Part shown: positions 22,069 to 35,663 of the stretch, piece after piece
Position numbering within the stretch: position 1 is the first letter of the stretch
Layout: the number at the start of each line of letters is the position of its first letter
Assembly (NCBI GenBank): GCA_018857735.1
Contig: JABMCL010003845.1
Location: 161,001 to 225,000 of the forward strand
Length of the DNA stretch: 64,000 nucleotides
DNA from: Alviniconcha marisindica
Lineage: Eukaryota > Mollusca > Gastropoda > Provannidae
Reading direction: 5' to 3'
The notes under the pieces: generated by a model
What the model saw: only the letters and a program-made list of their open reading frames with translations
The model's database searches: none
Told to the model about the DNA's origin: nothing
Made by a program: the position numbers and the translations under genes

Positions 22069-25000
22069 AGGCCCAGGCCCACCACTGACTGTCCAGAGAA
22101 CAAGATCCAAACACATAAAACATTAAAAGACTCAAAAGAATTCTTATTTATTATTTTTGTCCAGAGAACAATTAAGATCAGGAGACTGCATCAACACAAT
22201 AGAAAGCTTCAACTTCAACTTCAAGGAACAAATATCTCATAATGCCCCTGAAAGTGATATCATGTATCTCCCCCCCCCACCCGCCCTCCCACCCCCCACC
22301 CACCCCACACCAACCTCTCAATCTATCAGCATACCAGACTACCACACTTAAAGTATACAGAGTTGATTATCCTTTCTACTGCTGACTAGAGAGGGGGTGG
22401 GGGTATAGTTTATTAATTATGTCCTAGATAAAATAATTGTTCATGGATGTTTCACTCAGATAATAAACTGTTGTTGCTGTTTTTTATTTCCAGGTTTGAC
22501 TTTGCATGCATGCCTATCATTCACCCTCGACTGAAGCGAGAGTTTATTGAGAATGCTGCCAAAAATAGAACTGGACCCTTGACTCGTTCAGACTTGTGTC
22601 TGTCCAGTTCAGGTACTTTTTCTTTTTTATCATCATGTTGACTTGTACAGTTGTAGTCGTTACGTCACATATCATATGCTGTAACGAAAGTTACTGTTTT
22701 TTTTATTAAGACTTAAAAATTATCAGATACTGAAGACATTTCATGATTTGATACACATAAGTATGATTATCAATTGATTCAGAGTAGACTTTGCCACAAA
22801 ACACATCATTGGTATGAACTATGATTGTACCACTACCACTGTACCAGTACTACCACTACCGGTAACCAGCATATGGAGGTCCATAATTTTATATAAAATT
22901 ATAACTGACAGTCTGATCAGGATCAAGATTACAGAAAGTGCAAATTTCCTTGGAATTCATTAATTTTAGAATCCTGCTAACTGGAGACGTACACTATATA
23001 GTATCAGGTTTTGGTGGCAGAGGCTAAGACTTTAAAAGTATTTGTTTTGTAAAGAAATGTATGGTGGCCCAAATGAAGCATTCTTCAGTTTGATAATGTA
23101 CAGTTTTTCATTAGTTTCAGTTCATGTGAATTGTAGAATTTATACATACTGGCTGAACAAAAGTTTTGTTTTGGAATACATGATTCTAAAATTGGCAAAC
23201 TGTGTTCCAGGTTTATATTATTATTAAATTGTTGTTGTTTTTATGTCACTATGAAAGTATGAATTTATGAAACTATATGAGTATGATTGTTGTAGTCTAT
23301 AACTTAGTATAAGGATGCTTTTGGTTACAGACTGGAACAACCTTGTGGTGGGAAAGTTGTCACCATGGCTGCAGCTAGATGCTCCGCACTATCATATTCG
23401 CAGAAATTCAGAATTGGTAAGGTGGACTGATAGGTGTATGCTATGAGTATAACTTGAAATGATATGCCCGGATTACAGTGCACTCCACCAAAACTTTCTT
23501 TTGGAGCTTTTGGTTCCCCACCAGACCCCTCCCTGTGGATACTGTGTGTGTAATGCAGCTGGTATAGTGACTGAACTTCTGAGAGTTTACAAACCAACCT
23601 TCTTCTGACATTTCCATTCTTTGTCTTCTATCTGTGTGCACATGCACACTTGGTCAGAGATCTTTTTCTTATGCTGCACTGGAACAGCCTACCTTGCAAA
23701 GTTAGAACATCAGACACACTCACATCTTTTAGATCTCACCTCAACTGACTGAGTGTGTGTGTGTGCACATGAATGCTTGCGTTAAAGTCATCTTTTAGAT
23801 CTCACCTCAAGCTATTCTGTTGACTTGAGTGTAAATGCTTGCATTCAAGTCATCTTTTAGATCTCACCTCAAGCTATCCTGTTGACTGAGTGTATATGTG
23901 TGTGTGTGCACATGAATGCTTGTGTTCAAGTCATCTTTCAGATCTCACCTCCTCAAGCCATCCTATAACCTATTGACTGACTGTGTGTGTGTGCATGTGA
24001 ACATGAATGCTTGTGTTCAAGTCATCTTTCAGATCTCACCTCCTCAAGCCATCCTATTGACTGTGTGTGTGTGTGCATGTGCACATGAATGCTTGTGTTA
24101 AGTCATCTTTCAGATCTCACCTCCTCAAGCCATCCTATTGACTGTATACGTGTGTGTGCATGTGCACATGAATGCTTGTGTTAAGTCATCTTTCAGAATC
24201 CTCAACTCCTTTCCTCCAAGCCATTTTTCCCCATTGACCCATTTTGATACGTGTGTGTGCATGTGCACATGAATGCTTGTGTTAAGTCATCTTTCAGATC
24301 TCACCTCCTCAAGCTATCCTATTGACTGTATGTGTGTGTGCATGTGCACATGAATGCTTGTGTAAATTTGTTTTGACTGTGTTTTGGTTCTTTGCTTTGT
24401 AATGGGCTATGTGCTCCAATTTGGAGTAAAGGAGTAAAAAAAAATTTTTTATAATAATTATTGAGTTTGAACATGTTTACAGAGCTTGAAATAACTATTT
24501 AGTGAATTGTCTTGTTCTTTCAAGCCTGTATTTAAACATAAACTGTTAATTAAAGGCAGTTGAGTTGTTCACACATGGTGCAGGCTAAATAAGGAGCCCC
24601 GCACAACACTTCATGTTATGTCTGCCCCTTTTAGTTTTACTATGTCAGCAATGTGCATGCACTTGCTCACACAGTGCCTTTGTAACATCCAGTGGTTAGT
24701 TTAGACTGTGTGGGTGTATTACTGTATGATGCTGTAGAAACAAGTAGAGATAACTGAGGAGTTGAGCATGCTTCATATCTGTAGTTCCCGTGCCATTTCT
24801 GTTTTCGGTCCATCAACGTGGAATGACCTTCCCTTTCCTCTCCAACAGAAACCCTCTCTGGACTCATTCAAATCTAATCTAAAAACATTTCTTTCCCCAA
24901 AATTGGAGACCTGCCATATTTTCTGTTTCATGCATCTTTATCCATTCCAAGTCTCCCTGGGCATTTGCTGCCAGTTTTAAGCTGTGTATAGTTAGCTTTG

Positions 25001-28000
25001 TATAGTCAGAATGCTTGTGTGTGTATGTGTGTATGCACTTAGAATAGTCTCTAGGGACAAGATTTTGCCCTTTAAAATACTTTTATTATTATTATTATTA
25101 TTAATTAATTAATTATCTGTAGTCTGTGTCTGCCTAACACTGTAATGTCAGTACTAAACTTGTAAAAGACCAGTTTAACAGCATGTATGTGAAATATAAT
25201 TGGAAGAAGAAACAGTCAGATGACCTTGCTAAAAACTCCAACCTAAAAGTGATAAATTTATGTTTTGACATTTTGCCTGGCATTACCGAGTTGGCAAGTC
25301 TGGTTTGAAGACACAATACATGTAAATTTATAACTGGATGGCAGTGATTCCTGTTTGGAAAAGCATGCTTCACTTCATGAGAATGACAAAAGGGCTAATG
25401 CTGTTGCTGACTATTTTTTATTCCTTTGCCCTGGGGCCCTGAAACAGGAGCCCATCAGGGCTTGCTGGCTGTGATGAGAATGACAAAAGGGCTAATGCTG
25501 TTGCTGACTACTTTTTATTCCTTTGTCCTGGGGCCCTGAAACAGGAGCCCATCAGGGCATGCCGACCCTGATGAGAACAACAAAAGGGCAAATCAAACTC
25601 CAAGCACTGGTTTATGACATCCTTCCTTCAACCATTGCCGTATTTAGTTATGCCATAGGGTCCAGAAAACTGTCAGCTAACGAGCAGTTTTTTTGTTGGT
25701 GCTCAAACAGTAGTAAGTTTGTTAGAAACGACTCAAATTATATCACTTTATCAGACGTTTGTTTTATAGCTGACCATGTTGCTTACGCCAGATCAAATAA
25801 AACCAAAATCGTTTGAATCAAGACGGAACCTTTTTTTACTTGGGGTGGATGCGCCTCATGTTTACGTGCGTGCTTGGCTTCTACAGTCATATTAGTACCC
25901 AAACCTTTCAGAGGGCGCTGACAGCATCCGTGGACAGCTGCACGGAGATAAAGAGTGCCCCTTCAGTGGCGTAACCAAATCTGGCAGAGTTTGGAGGAAG
26001 GTGCCGGAAAGCGATGCTGGGAGGGTGGGGCTAACGCTGTTGCTGACTACTTTTCATTCCTTCGCCCTCAGACCATGAAACAGGAGCCCATCAGGGCCTG
26101 CCGGCCATGATGAGAATGACAAAAAGGGCGTATGCTGTTGCTGACTACTTTTCATTCCTTCGCCTGCAGGCCCTGAAACAGGAGCCCATCAGGGCCTGCT
26201 GGCCGTGATGAGAATGACAAAAGGGCGTATGCTGTTGCTGACTACTTTTCATTCCTTCACCCGCAGGCCCTGAAACAGGAGCTGAGTTTTGCTGCCCACC
26301 TGGGCATGCCGGCCGTGATCGTCCCTGTGCGCAGCGCCTCCTGCTGCAACCTGGCTCGCTGTCTCAACGAGCACATGCTGGCTTCCTTTGTACCTCAGGT
26401 ATGGACCGGGGGGGGAGGAGGGGGGGGGGGGGGCAGTGTTAGTAACTGTTACACTTTTTTTTCTTTTTTGTAAATAGAATTAAGGAGAGGCAGGCGTTAG
26501 TTCTTGGATTTTTAAGAGCCTGTCAAGTGGATAGGATCACTTCAATAGATTTTTAAGAGCCTGTCAAGTGGATAGGATCACTTCAATAGATTTTTAAGAG
26601 CCTGTCAAGTGGATAGGATCACTTCAATAGATTTTTAAGAGCCTGTCAAGTGGATAGGATCACTTCAATAGATTTTTAAGAGCCTGTCAAGTGGATAGGA
26701 TCACTTCAATAGATTTTTAAGAGCCTGTCAAGTGGATAGGATCACTTCAATAGATTTTTAAGAGCCTGTCAAGTGGATAGGATCACTTCAATAGATTTTT
26801 AAGAGCCTGTCAAGTGGATAGGATCACTTCAATAGATTTTTAAGAGCCTGTCAAGTGGATAGGATCACTTCAATAGATTTTTAAGAGCCTGTCAAGTGGA
26901 TAGGATCACTTCAATCATTAGCGCTAGCAGGGGTCATTCTTGAGAAGAGAGAAATGTGGATAACTTTATTTGGGTACTTTCTAGGGCAGTTTTTATTTGG
27001 GTACTTTCTAGGGCAGTTTTTATTTGGGTACTTTCTAGGGCAGTTTTTATTTGGGTACTTTCTAGGGCAGTTTTTATTTGGGTACTTTCTAGGGCAGTTT
27101 TTATTTGGGTACTTTCTAGGGCAGTTTTTATTTGGGTACTTTCTAGGGCAGTTTTTATTTGGGTACTTTCTAGGGCAGTTTTTATTTGGGTACTTTCTAG
27201 GGCAGTTTTTATTTGGGTACTTTCTAGGGCAGTTTTTATTTTTTTACTAAACAGGTTTGTGAGTTTCTGTCAGAACTGGTATTTTGGAAGCAGATGTCTG
27301 GATACAGGTTCTGATGCAAGGCAAAATGGGGTTGGGGGGGGGGGGGGGGGGGGGTCACAGATAGTTGATGCCATCATTTTTGACTTGCACAAATAGCATG
27401 TATATATCTCAAATGAACGTTCATCTTTGTATAAACTCAATAAACCTTCTTGGGCAAAAGCTTCAAGTTTAACATTGGCCTTGTCTCGGGTTATGTAAGT
27501 AAGATCAAACTTTTGCATAATGATGAGAGTCTAAAATTTAATAATTACCTTCCCTCGTTCTTACCAGTTTCTTAATCTTGACTTAATTTTAAGGTTGTTA
27601 GGATACTTGAAACAGAAAAGTGCAAACAGTTTCATATGTTGCTATTATTGCTTTAATCATGTATGCATTGTTTTGTTGATTAATGGAAATATGAAAGAAT
27701 AGTTGCATGCATACAGTGCCTTTTAAATTAAACTAAAGTGAGATGTACCCTGTCACTACAGACTTTGGCATAACGCTCAGTAAATAGAAAACAGCTAGAT
27801 AACTGCCTCATCTAAATATTGTGCAACTAGTGTGGGTGGTGATCTTTGCCTGAATGTTGTTACATCGTGGATTCACTTGTTTATTAGCATTGAGCTTTGA
27901 GACATTGTGGCATAATAATACAATAACTCTGACCATGTTGCTTTTTGTGTCATCATTGTTCAGCAATACTGGATCCAAATGCCCATGGTGAGTGCAGCGG

Positions 28001-31000
28001 ACTTGAGGGACCCCTTGTTTAAAGGTGAAGATGACGCCATGGGAGAGGAGACCCTGGAAGATACCTGGATATGGTCAGTTCATTTCATTAATTGTTGTGC
28101 TTTTATTCCATTGTCCATGGTAAAAAGATCCTTTAAGTTCATGGAGGGGTTACTGGGGATGCACACATTAAAATGATTAAGGTCTTATATTTTTTTTCTC
28201 CATTGTCCATGGTAAAAAGATCCCTTATGACTTCAGTGGCTGGGGTATTCTGGATAGAGACACTAAAATGATTAAGGTCCTATATGCTTTTTTCCATTGT
28301 CCATGGTAAAAAGATCCCTTATGACTTTAATGGCTGGGGTATTCTGGATAGAGACACTAAAATGATTAAGGTCCTATATGCTTTTTTCCATTGTCCATGG
28401 TAAAAAGATCCATTAAGATGACTTCAGTGGTTGGGGTACTGGGGATGCTGACATTAAAATGATTAAGGTCCTCTCTACTGAGAACCCAGAGCTCTGAAAG
28501 GTTCCCTCTTTGAACCTGGAGTAGGTCACAATGTGGCTGTGCATGCTTTGCCTGCTGCCATGAATTTTGCCTTTCTGGTATGTTTTCCCAGCTCACACAA
28601 CTTCATCTTTTTGGCAGTCCTCTTCAAACCTTGAGGGTGGTGTGTGTCTTAGTCTGGGCAGTGAAGGACACTTTAACTTGTGAATGGGTGAATTTTGTTA
28701 CCCCATCTTTCACAGTTGACTGAGCATATTACTATTACAGTATTAGGTATCTGTTTTGGCATCATATTTTCTTATAGGAAAAATGATTAAAATTTTCATT
28801 TTACACATGTTTCAGGGCATTTTTCACTTGTTTTTAGTTTTTTTGTGGTTTTGCTTGTTTGCTTCTGTTTGTAAGTGCAGTAAATTTCATTTGACAGCAT
28901 GCTAAGACTTCACTATGTAATTGATAAACTATACAAGTCCAGTTTGTGTATGTGTGTTAAATTAATCAAGATGTTCTTCAGTGTGTAAGTCATTAACCAC
29001 ACATGAGTTACAGGATGACTAAGAGCATCCCTGTGTGTTATTCTGTATTTACCCAACAGTTCTCACTGTACAACAAAACAGTGAATTTGATGTGGTTGTT
29101 CCCTTTCTTGTAGCCTATAGTATAGTGTGTTCTGGTTGTTTTCTGTTTATTGTTCAGTCTTTACCAAACAATTCTCACTGCATGATAAGAACGCTATACT
29201 AATTACTGTACACTGTGTGCCGGACGTTTTCAGGTGGCACACATTCCGCTCACTCTGCGACTCCAGCCGGAAGCTGGACCTGGTGCTGGAGGTGACGGCA
29301 GACATCCCATCAGAAGAGGCGATTCAGCGGTGGATGGCGGAGCCTGTCAAAGCCATCATTGTCTCCACCAAGCTGTTCATGACCAACAAGAAAGGCTACC
29401 CTGTGCTGTCCAAGCCCCATCAGGCTCTCATACGTAGGCTCTACAAGGTAACTTGCTGGACCTTTTTTCCACCTTTTGTTTGTTTGCTTGTTTTGGTCTT
29501 GAATCCGCTGTGGCTATGGGTGTGCTGTTGCGACATGGGCGTATTTGCGCTCTACCAATTGTCATCATCATGCAGGTAGAATTGAACAGGGACCGAAGTT
29601 GGCGCATGGTTGGTGTAAGCATGAAATCTGGCCCGCTGGTTCTGTCTAGAAGTCTTTGATTTTGAAATTTGTACGGCAGAAGTTCCTGGTTTTGAGGGGT
29701 GGACTGTTGTGTTGAGTGACAGGGTTTTTGCTCAAGCGACATCACTTTCTAGCTGTGTCTGCATGCAGTTATGCTTGGCTCCACATTTGCATTATTCAAA
29801 ATGGTTCTGAATTGTCTTAGATTTAGACGTTCCAAAAGCGTGTTGTTTTCAAGAATAATTGTAGCACTTTGCCCCTGGGACTTGCAGGCATGCTGGTCAC
29901 GTTGTTGTTTTTTCTTCTGAGACTTGCAGGCATGCTGGTCACGTTGTTGTTTTTTCTTCTGAGACTTGCAGGCATGCTGGTCACGTTGTTGTTTTTTCTT
30001 CTGAGACTTGCAGGCATGCTGGTCACGTTGTTGTTTTTTCTTCTGAGACTTGCAGGCATGCTGGTCACATTGTTGTTTTTTCTTCTGAGACTTGCAGGCA
30101 TGCTAGTCACGTTTTTTTCTTTTTCTTCTGAGACTTGCAGGCATGCTGGTCACGTTGTTGTTTTTTCTTCTGAGACTTGCAGGCATGCTGGTCACATTGT
30201 TGATTTTTTTTCTGAGACTTGCAGGCATGCTGGTCACGTTGTTGTTTTTTCTTCTGAGAAGAGCCCCTGGAACTGCAGCATATTTTTGGAATTGTTTCCA
30301 GGCATGCGTAGCATTGCCCTTGACCCTGCCAAGATGCCATGCACCCCATTACAATGTTCAGGATTTTTTTAATTTTCTAATTTCACAGTATGGTATGACT
30401 TTTATTACCAAATGACAAATCGTAAAATTGCCTGCAGTATGATGTGGTGGTTGTGTTTATGACCAGTTAAAAAAGGCAGCTTTCCTTGCTGCCCCAGTCG
30501 TCTCAGTCTGTCATCCTCTAACTCTGAAATGTAATGTTCTGCAAACAGAATTGACTACGCTACACTTCAGCTGCACAGGACATAGGTGTGTGAAGCCGCT
30601 GGCATGTGCACATCCTAAACTGTCAGAATTTGGCTTTCTCGTTTTCAGCTGGACGTCCAAGTGGTGCTGACTGGAGTGGACCGGCACCCAGAAAAGGGCA
30701 TCAGGTGCTATCAGCAGTATCTGGACCATCTGTGGCAGGTGAGAGGGGGACCAGTCAACCTCACTATAATTCGGGGGGGGGGGGGGGGGGGAACCAGTCA
30801 ACCTCACTGTAATTCATAGAAGGCTGGGACCAGTCAGCCTCACTGTAATGCCTTAGGGGTTTAGGGCCAATCAGCCTTACTGTAATGCTGTGGGGTTGAA
30901 GGATTCTTGGTTAGAGTTTGTTGATGTCACTATCAGTTCCAACAGTGATGAGAATAATGATAATGACGCACATGTTTCTAATGTTCCAAACAGTTTTTAA

Positions 31001-34000
31001 AAAAGATGCACAAACACAAATTCAACAAAAAAAACCCAGGGTGTGTGGGTGGTTAGCTAACCTGAATATCGGCCAACAACTTTACAAAATGCTTTCACGT
31101 ATTGTAAAGAAGGAGTTGTTAGAGAAAGATCTTTAATAAACACAAAACATCGCAAAACTGTGTTCAACAATTTTTCATTTTGGGGCTTATCATGGGAATT
31201 AACTGGTTCAAGTTTTCCTCTTCTGCTTGCCCCAGTTTTATTTTCTTTGTCTTCATCCTTAGTGGCAAACAAAGTAGAGCTTCTCTTCAGCTAAAGAGTT
31301 TTCCCTTCAGATTGGCATATTTGAATTTAGTGTGAATTATGCACAGCGTCAGGTGTTGCTTACTGTTTGTGCATTTTGTTTTTCAAGTGCACCAAACAGG
31401 TACTCACCAAACAGTTTATACTTGTACCAATGTTCTGTTTTAAATGTAAGGTGTAGGCCAAGATGAAAAACCTACCATAACAAAATGCTTCACAAGGACG
31501 GTGACATCTTTGATGTACATGTACTACCATGACTATTGTACCAATGCAAATGTTTTATATTTAAACTGTATGTATTGTGGCCATGTAAAATTGCCTAACA
31601 ACGTTGTGCATCATTCACTTCAATTTGTAGCTGTCTGCATTTTTGGATGATGATTTGTGAGGTATGAATGATAGTCAACAGCATGTGTGTTACAGAGTTT
31701 TGTAAAAAAAAGAAAAGAAAAAAGGGGAAAAAAGAGGAGAGAGAAAAAAAAAGGAAGAATTTTTGAAGAGATTGGAAGCATCTTGAAATGCCTGCTGTGT
31801 AGTGTTTGATCTGGAATTATTTCCTTCATGATTAGTGTTTGATTTTGGAATTATTGCCTTCATGACCTTGCTTTGCTTGACAAGGATCAGCTCTTCCCAT
31901 CCCTTGCTTTTGTTCAGGTGATTGTAAACTGGGCACCAGACCAGGATCTTAAGATGGCCAAAGTTACAGCAGCATGTTGAGCTCTTCTTGTTGTTGCTGT
32001 AGCTTTCCCCAGCTGAGCACTCGGGGAGTCGCCCGGTGTATACAGTTAATGAGTTATTGTACGTTGACAAATGCATTCCGTAGGGAACATGAGAGGACTG
32101 CGTGTGACCGGGCACATTGACAAATGCATTCCATAGGGTAAATGAGAGGACTGTGCGTGTGCCCAGTCACATTGACAAATGCATTCCATAGGGAACATGA
32201 GAGGACTGTGCGTGTGACCGGGCACATTGACAAATGCATTCCATAGGGAACATGAGAGGACTGTGCGTGTGACCGGGCACATTGACAAATGCATTCCATA
32301 GGGAACATGAGAGGACTGCGTGTGCCCGGGCACATTGACAAATGCATTCCATAGGGAACATGAGAGGACTGTGCGTGTGCCCGGGCACATTGACAAATGC
32401 ATTCCGTAGGGTAAATGAGAGGACTGTGTGTGTGACGGGGCACGCTTACAAATGCATTCCACAGGGTACTTGAGAGGACTGTGTGTGTGACAGTTTTTAT
32501 TACCCTGCCACATGGGCAGCTGCACACAGTCTTCAGAGGATGTATCTGCATTTCTAGAGGGTGGATGCTGTTATGTAAGGAGCCTATCATGGCTGAAAAT
32601 AGTCCCCACGTAGCGATGCAGAGATCAAGCACTAGAACCTAGAGTTGTAACAAAGTGATGAGCTTCTGAACTCAGAGATTTTAAGGTGCCTAACAACCAA
32701 GACTAGTGCTGTGCTTCTGAATGAGAAAGGTAGGCTTGGTTTGCTTGCAGCAGCTTTAGGTGCCCACTGTGATAATTTGTATGTTACACAGTGCCCAGAA
32801 CTGTTAGAAGACCGAACATGTAACTTTGGAGGTGGGTTTGTTTGCTGCAGCCGTGGGTGCTGTGGATAGCAAGGTCCCCAAGACCAACAAGGCACTGAAC
32901 TAGAAAAAAGTGCATCTGAGAGTTTGCTTTCCGCTGCTTCAGGTGCCCATGATTTTAATGTAAGATGTCCAAAAGAAGTTGCTGAATTTTTCACATGAGA
33001 GACACATCTTGCAGCTGCTGTATGCGCCCAAAATGAGTATGCAGCACATCAGATACAAATGTCTTCCATGGACGACACATGCCCTTGTGTTGTTTGAAAG
33101 GGTGAGGGGAAGAAAGTGACACCACGGGAAAGATTTGACAGCAGCTGCCTGAATGATGTCATCCTCAAATACAATTTTTTTTGCCATACGCATTGTACTC
33201 TTTATTGGAGCCTCCCTTAAAATATTGAAATAGATTGTATAAAACCTTGCTTCCATCAGCAGCATAAGTTCGGATTTAGAACTTCAGGGCTAAATCAGAA
33301 GTTAAGTTTGATTCAAGGTTATATCATAGCGCTGTAGATTCAAGGAGTGGAAAGTCTTCACTCCATCTCTCAGTGTTGTTGAAATGGCTGGCTGGGCTGG
33401 ATGTCCACTGATCATTGCCCTTTTCTGTGCTCTTCTCTAGGCAATTAATGGTGTCATGTTCTTTGCTTTCTACCTACTGATGGTGCCTAAATTGCTTCAA
33501 TGCACTAACCGATCTTTTTTCAATTTTAGTCATTTTCCTCGACTCCAGCTTGTCCAGGGCTAGATTTTGGAAAGCTTTGAAAATGTCCCCATCCTGTAGC
33601 ATCCAGAGTCATCAACATCGATTTTTAGGAGAAAGCCTTCATCTACAGAGAGGCCTCCAGAATTAATATTTTGCCTTGTGGACCCCCAAATGGGAACTGT
33701 CCTTTGAAGTGTCACATTGTCAGTGCGGTCCACGTCATGAGTGTCGTCCCCTGGACCCTTACACTTTACAGGATCACTGCCCTTGGTTCTTCTTCTGTAG
33801 CCTCCTTGGACATTTTGAATATTTAAAAAAAAAAATGCTTTTAGCAGAGTACCATCCATGCCTGACAGCAGTAGTAGCCAGGCATCTTCCAACACTACAT
33901 GGATCACTGATTGGTTGTTATGTGTGTGTGTGTGTGCGTGTGTGTGTGTTGGTAGACCCAAGATCCCCCAGACCCAGTGACGGAGTTTGCCAAGGGTTTT

Positions 34001-34865
34001 GAAGACTTCTTGCAGTGCCCCTTGCAGGTCGGTAATTGTCTCCTAGTTACATGCTGTGTTTCTGCCCTGTGTGTCATGGTAAGTGTCATCTTGTCGCAGG
34101 ACCTGTGTGTGGGACTATGCCGTCTTTATTGGCTTCATGTAGTTTGCCGTTTGGCCAGTGAAGGATAGTCATTGAAAAAAACAGTGCCTACCAAACATAG
34201 GTTTTTAGATGTGTCCATGGGGGTAGTCTGTGTTATGGTTTTCAGATGTGTGCATGAGGCTGCATTTTGTGTGTGTGTGTGTGGTGAGTGTGTGTGTTAA
34301 TGGTGCTGTTGTTCATAGTTTTTTTGTCTGCTTGTTTTGCTCCACGGGTTTTTTACCCATAAGGAGTATTTCTTGTTTATTTTTGTCTTTGCAAGTGTTC
34401 TGTTCAAAGCAAAATGATGGGGATGCCCTCAGTAGTCAGCATGCAGTGCGAGACTTTACAGTAACTGTGTTAATGCTTTTGGAGCTGGGCATGAAATCTT
34501 GTTTTGTACATTTGTCTATACTCTGCTTGTATTTATCTGAGGTTATGCTTTATTACTTTATGTGTATGCATGCAAGGGTGCGTGTGTTTGATGTAAGATT
34601 GTGTTTTGGGTATTAAAAATTTGGTGGTCTTTCTTTTCTTTCTTTTTGGCTGTTGTTTATTATTGATGACCTTGTAGTTAGTTTTGTCATGTGGGTTTGA
34701 CTTTGTTACTTTTTGTTTGTGTGAGATTCCTTTGTGGGGGGGGGGGGGGGGGGTTGCTTTTATTGTTTGTTTTTTGTTTGTGTGGTTACTTTTGTTCCTA
34801 GGTGATGGGATTGAATTATTTTGATCTGTGTGTACTGTAAAAAGGATTTATCAAAAATGAACTAA

Positions 34866-34928
<63 letters not shown>

Positions 34929-35355
34929 CTCTCTCTCTCTCTCTCACGCACAAAACAAACACACACATACATACGCACACACTCACACTTGCATGTGCAT
35001 GAACAACCAAATCTATGCATGGATTGATGTGAGTTAATAGTTACAGCAAACGATTACAATGTTACAGCCGCTAATGGACAACTTGGAGTCCCACACATAT
35101 GAAGTGTTTGAGAAGGATCCTGTCAAATACTCTGAATACCAGCGGGTTAGTAGTCATTCTTTCTTACTTTTCTTCCCTCACTGTCTTTCCTGTCTCCCTC
35201 CCTCGTTCTTTCTCTTCCTCCCCACCTCCCATATCACCCCAGCCCTTTTTTCTTTCTCTTCCCCTTTTATTTCTTCAGTTTTAATGCATTCTGACCCTCA
35301 CTAGGGCTCATTCTTCCTCTCTCAGTCTCTCTGTCTCTCTCTCTCTCTCTCTCTG

Positions 35356-35436
<81 letters not shown>

Positions 35437-35587
35437 CCCCCCCCCCCCCATCTCTCTCTCCCCTCATCTAATCTGACCTATGCATCTGCTGTCTAGGACA
35501 GCTGTAGTGATATTTAACAAACTTAATTCTCTTCCTAGAAGAGCTGCATAATTAATGATATCTGATTATTCTTTTACAACTGATACA

Positions 35588-35663
<76 letters not shown>

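Noticed and set aside
26954..27396. Repetitive ORFs FGYFLGQFL and FIWVLSRAV
   Set aside because: A 27-bp minisatellite has no stops in two frames by arithmetic. No start context, splice signals or homology.
29823..30415. Repetitive ORFs on both strands ([27 protein letters not shown])
   Set aside because: Product of a 42-bp tandem repeat inside PRMT5 intron 6, not a membrane protein gene.
30745..30815. CCAGTCAACC repeats as further members of the nested-hairpin family
   Set aside because: They share GTCAACC only; the expected right-hand arm is missing and they form an ordinary tandem repeat.
32046..32632. 160-192 codon minus-strand ORFs with [15 protein letters not shown] repeats
   Set aside because: Translation of a 55-bp minisatellite; the cysteine/histidine pattern is not a zinc-finger array.
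35267..35467. Arg-Glu-rich ORFs near TC runs (also at 43622-43963 and 54594-54848)
   Set aside because: (GA)n microsatellite translations, not RS- or RE-domain splicing proteins.
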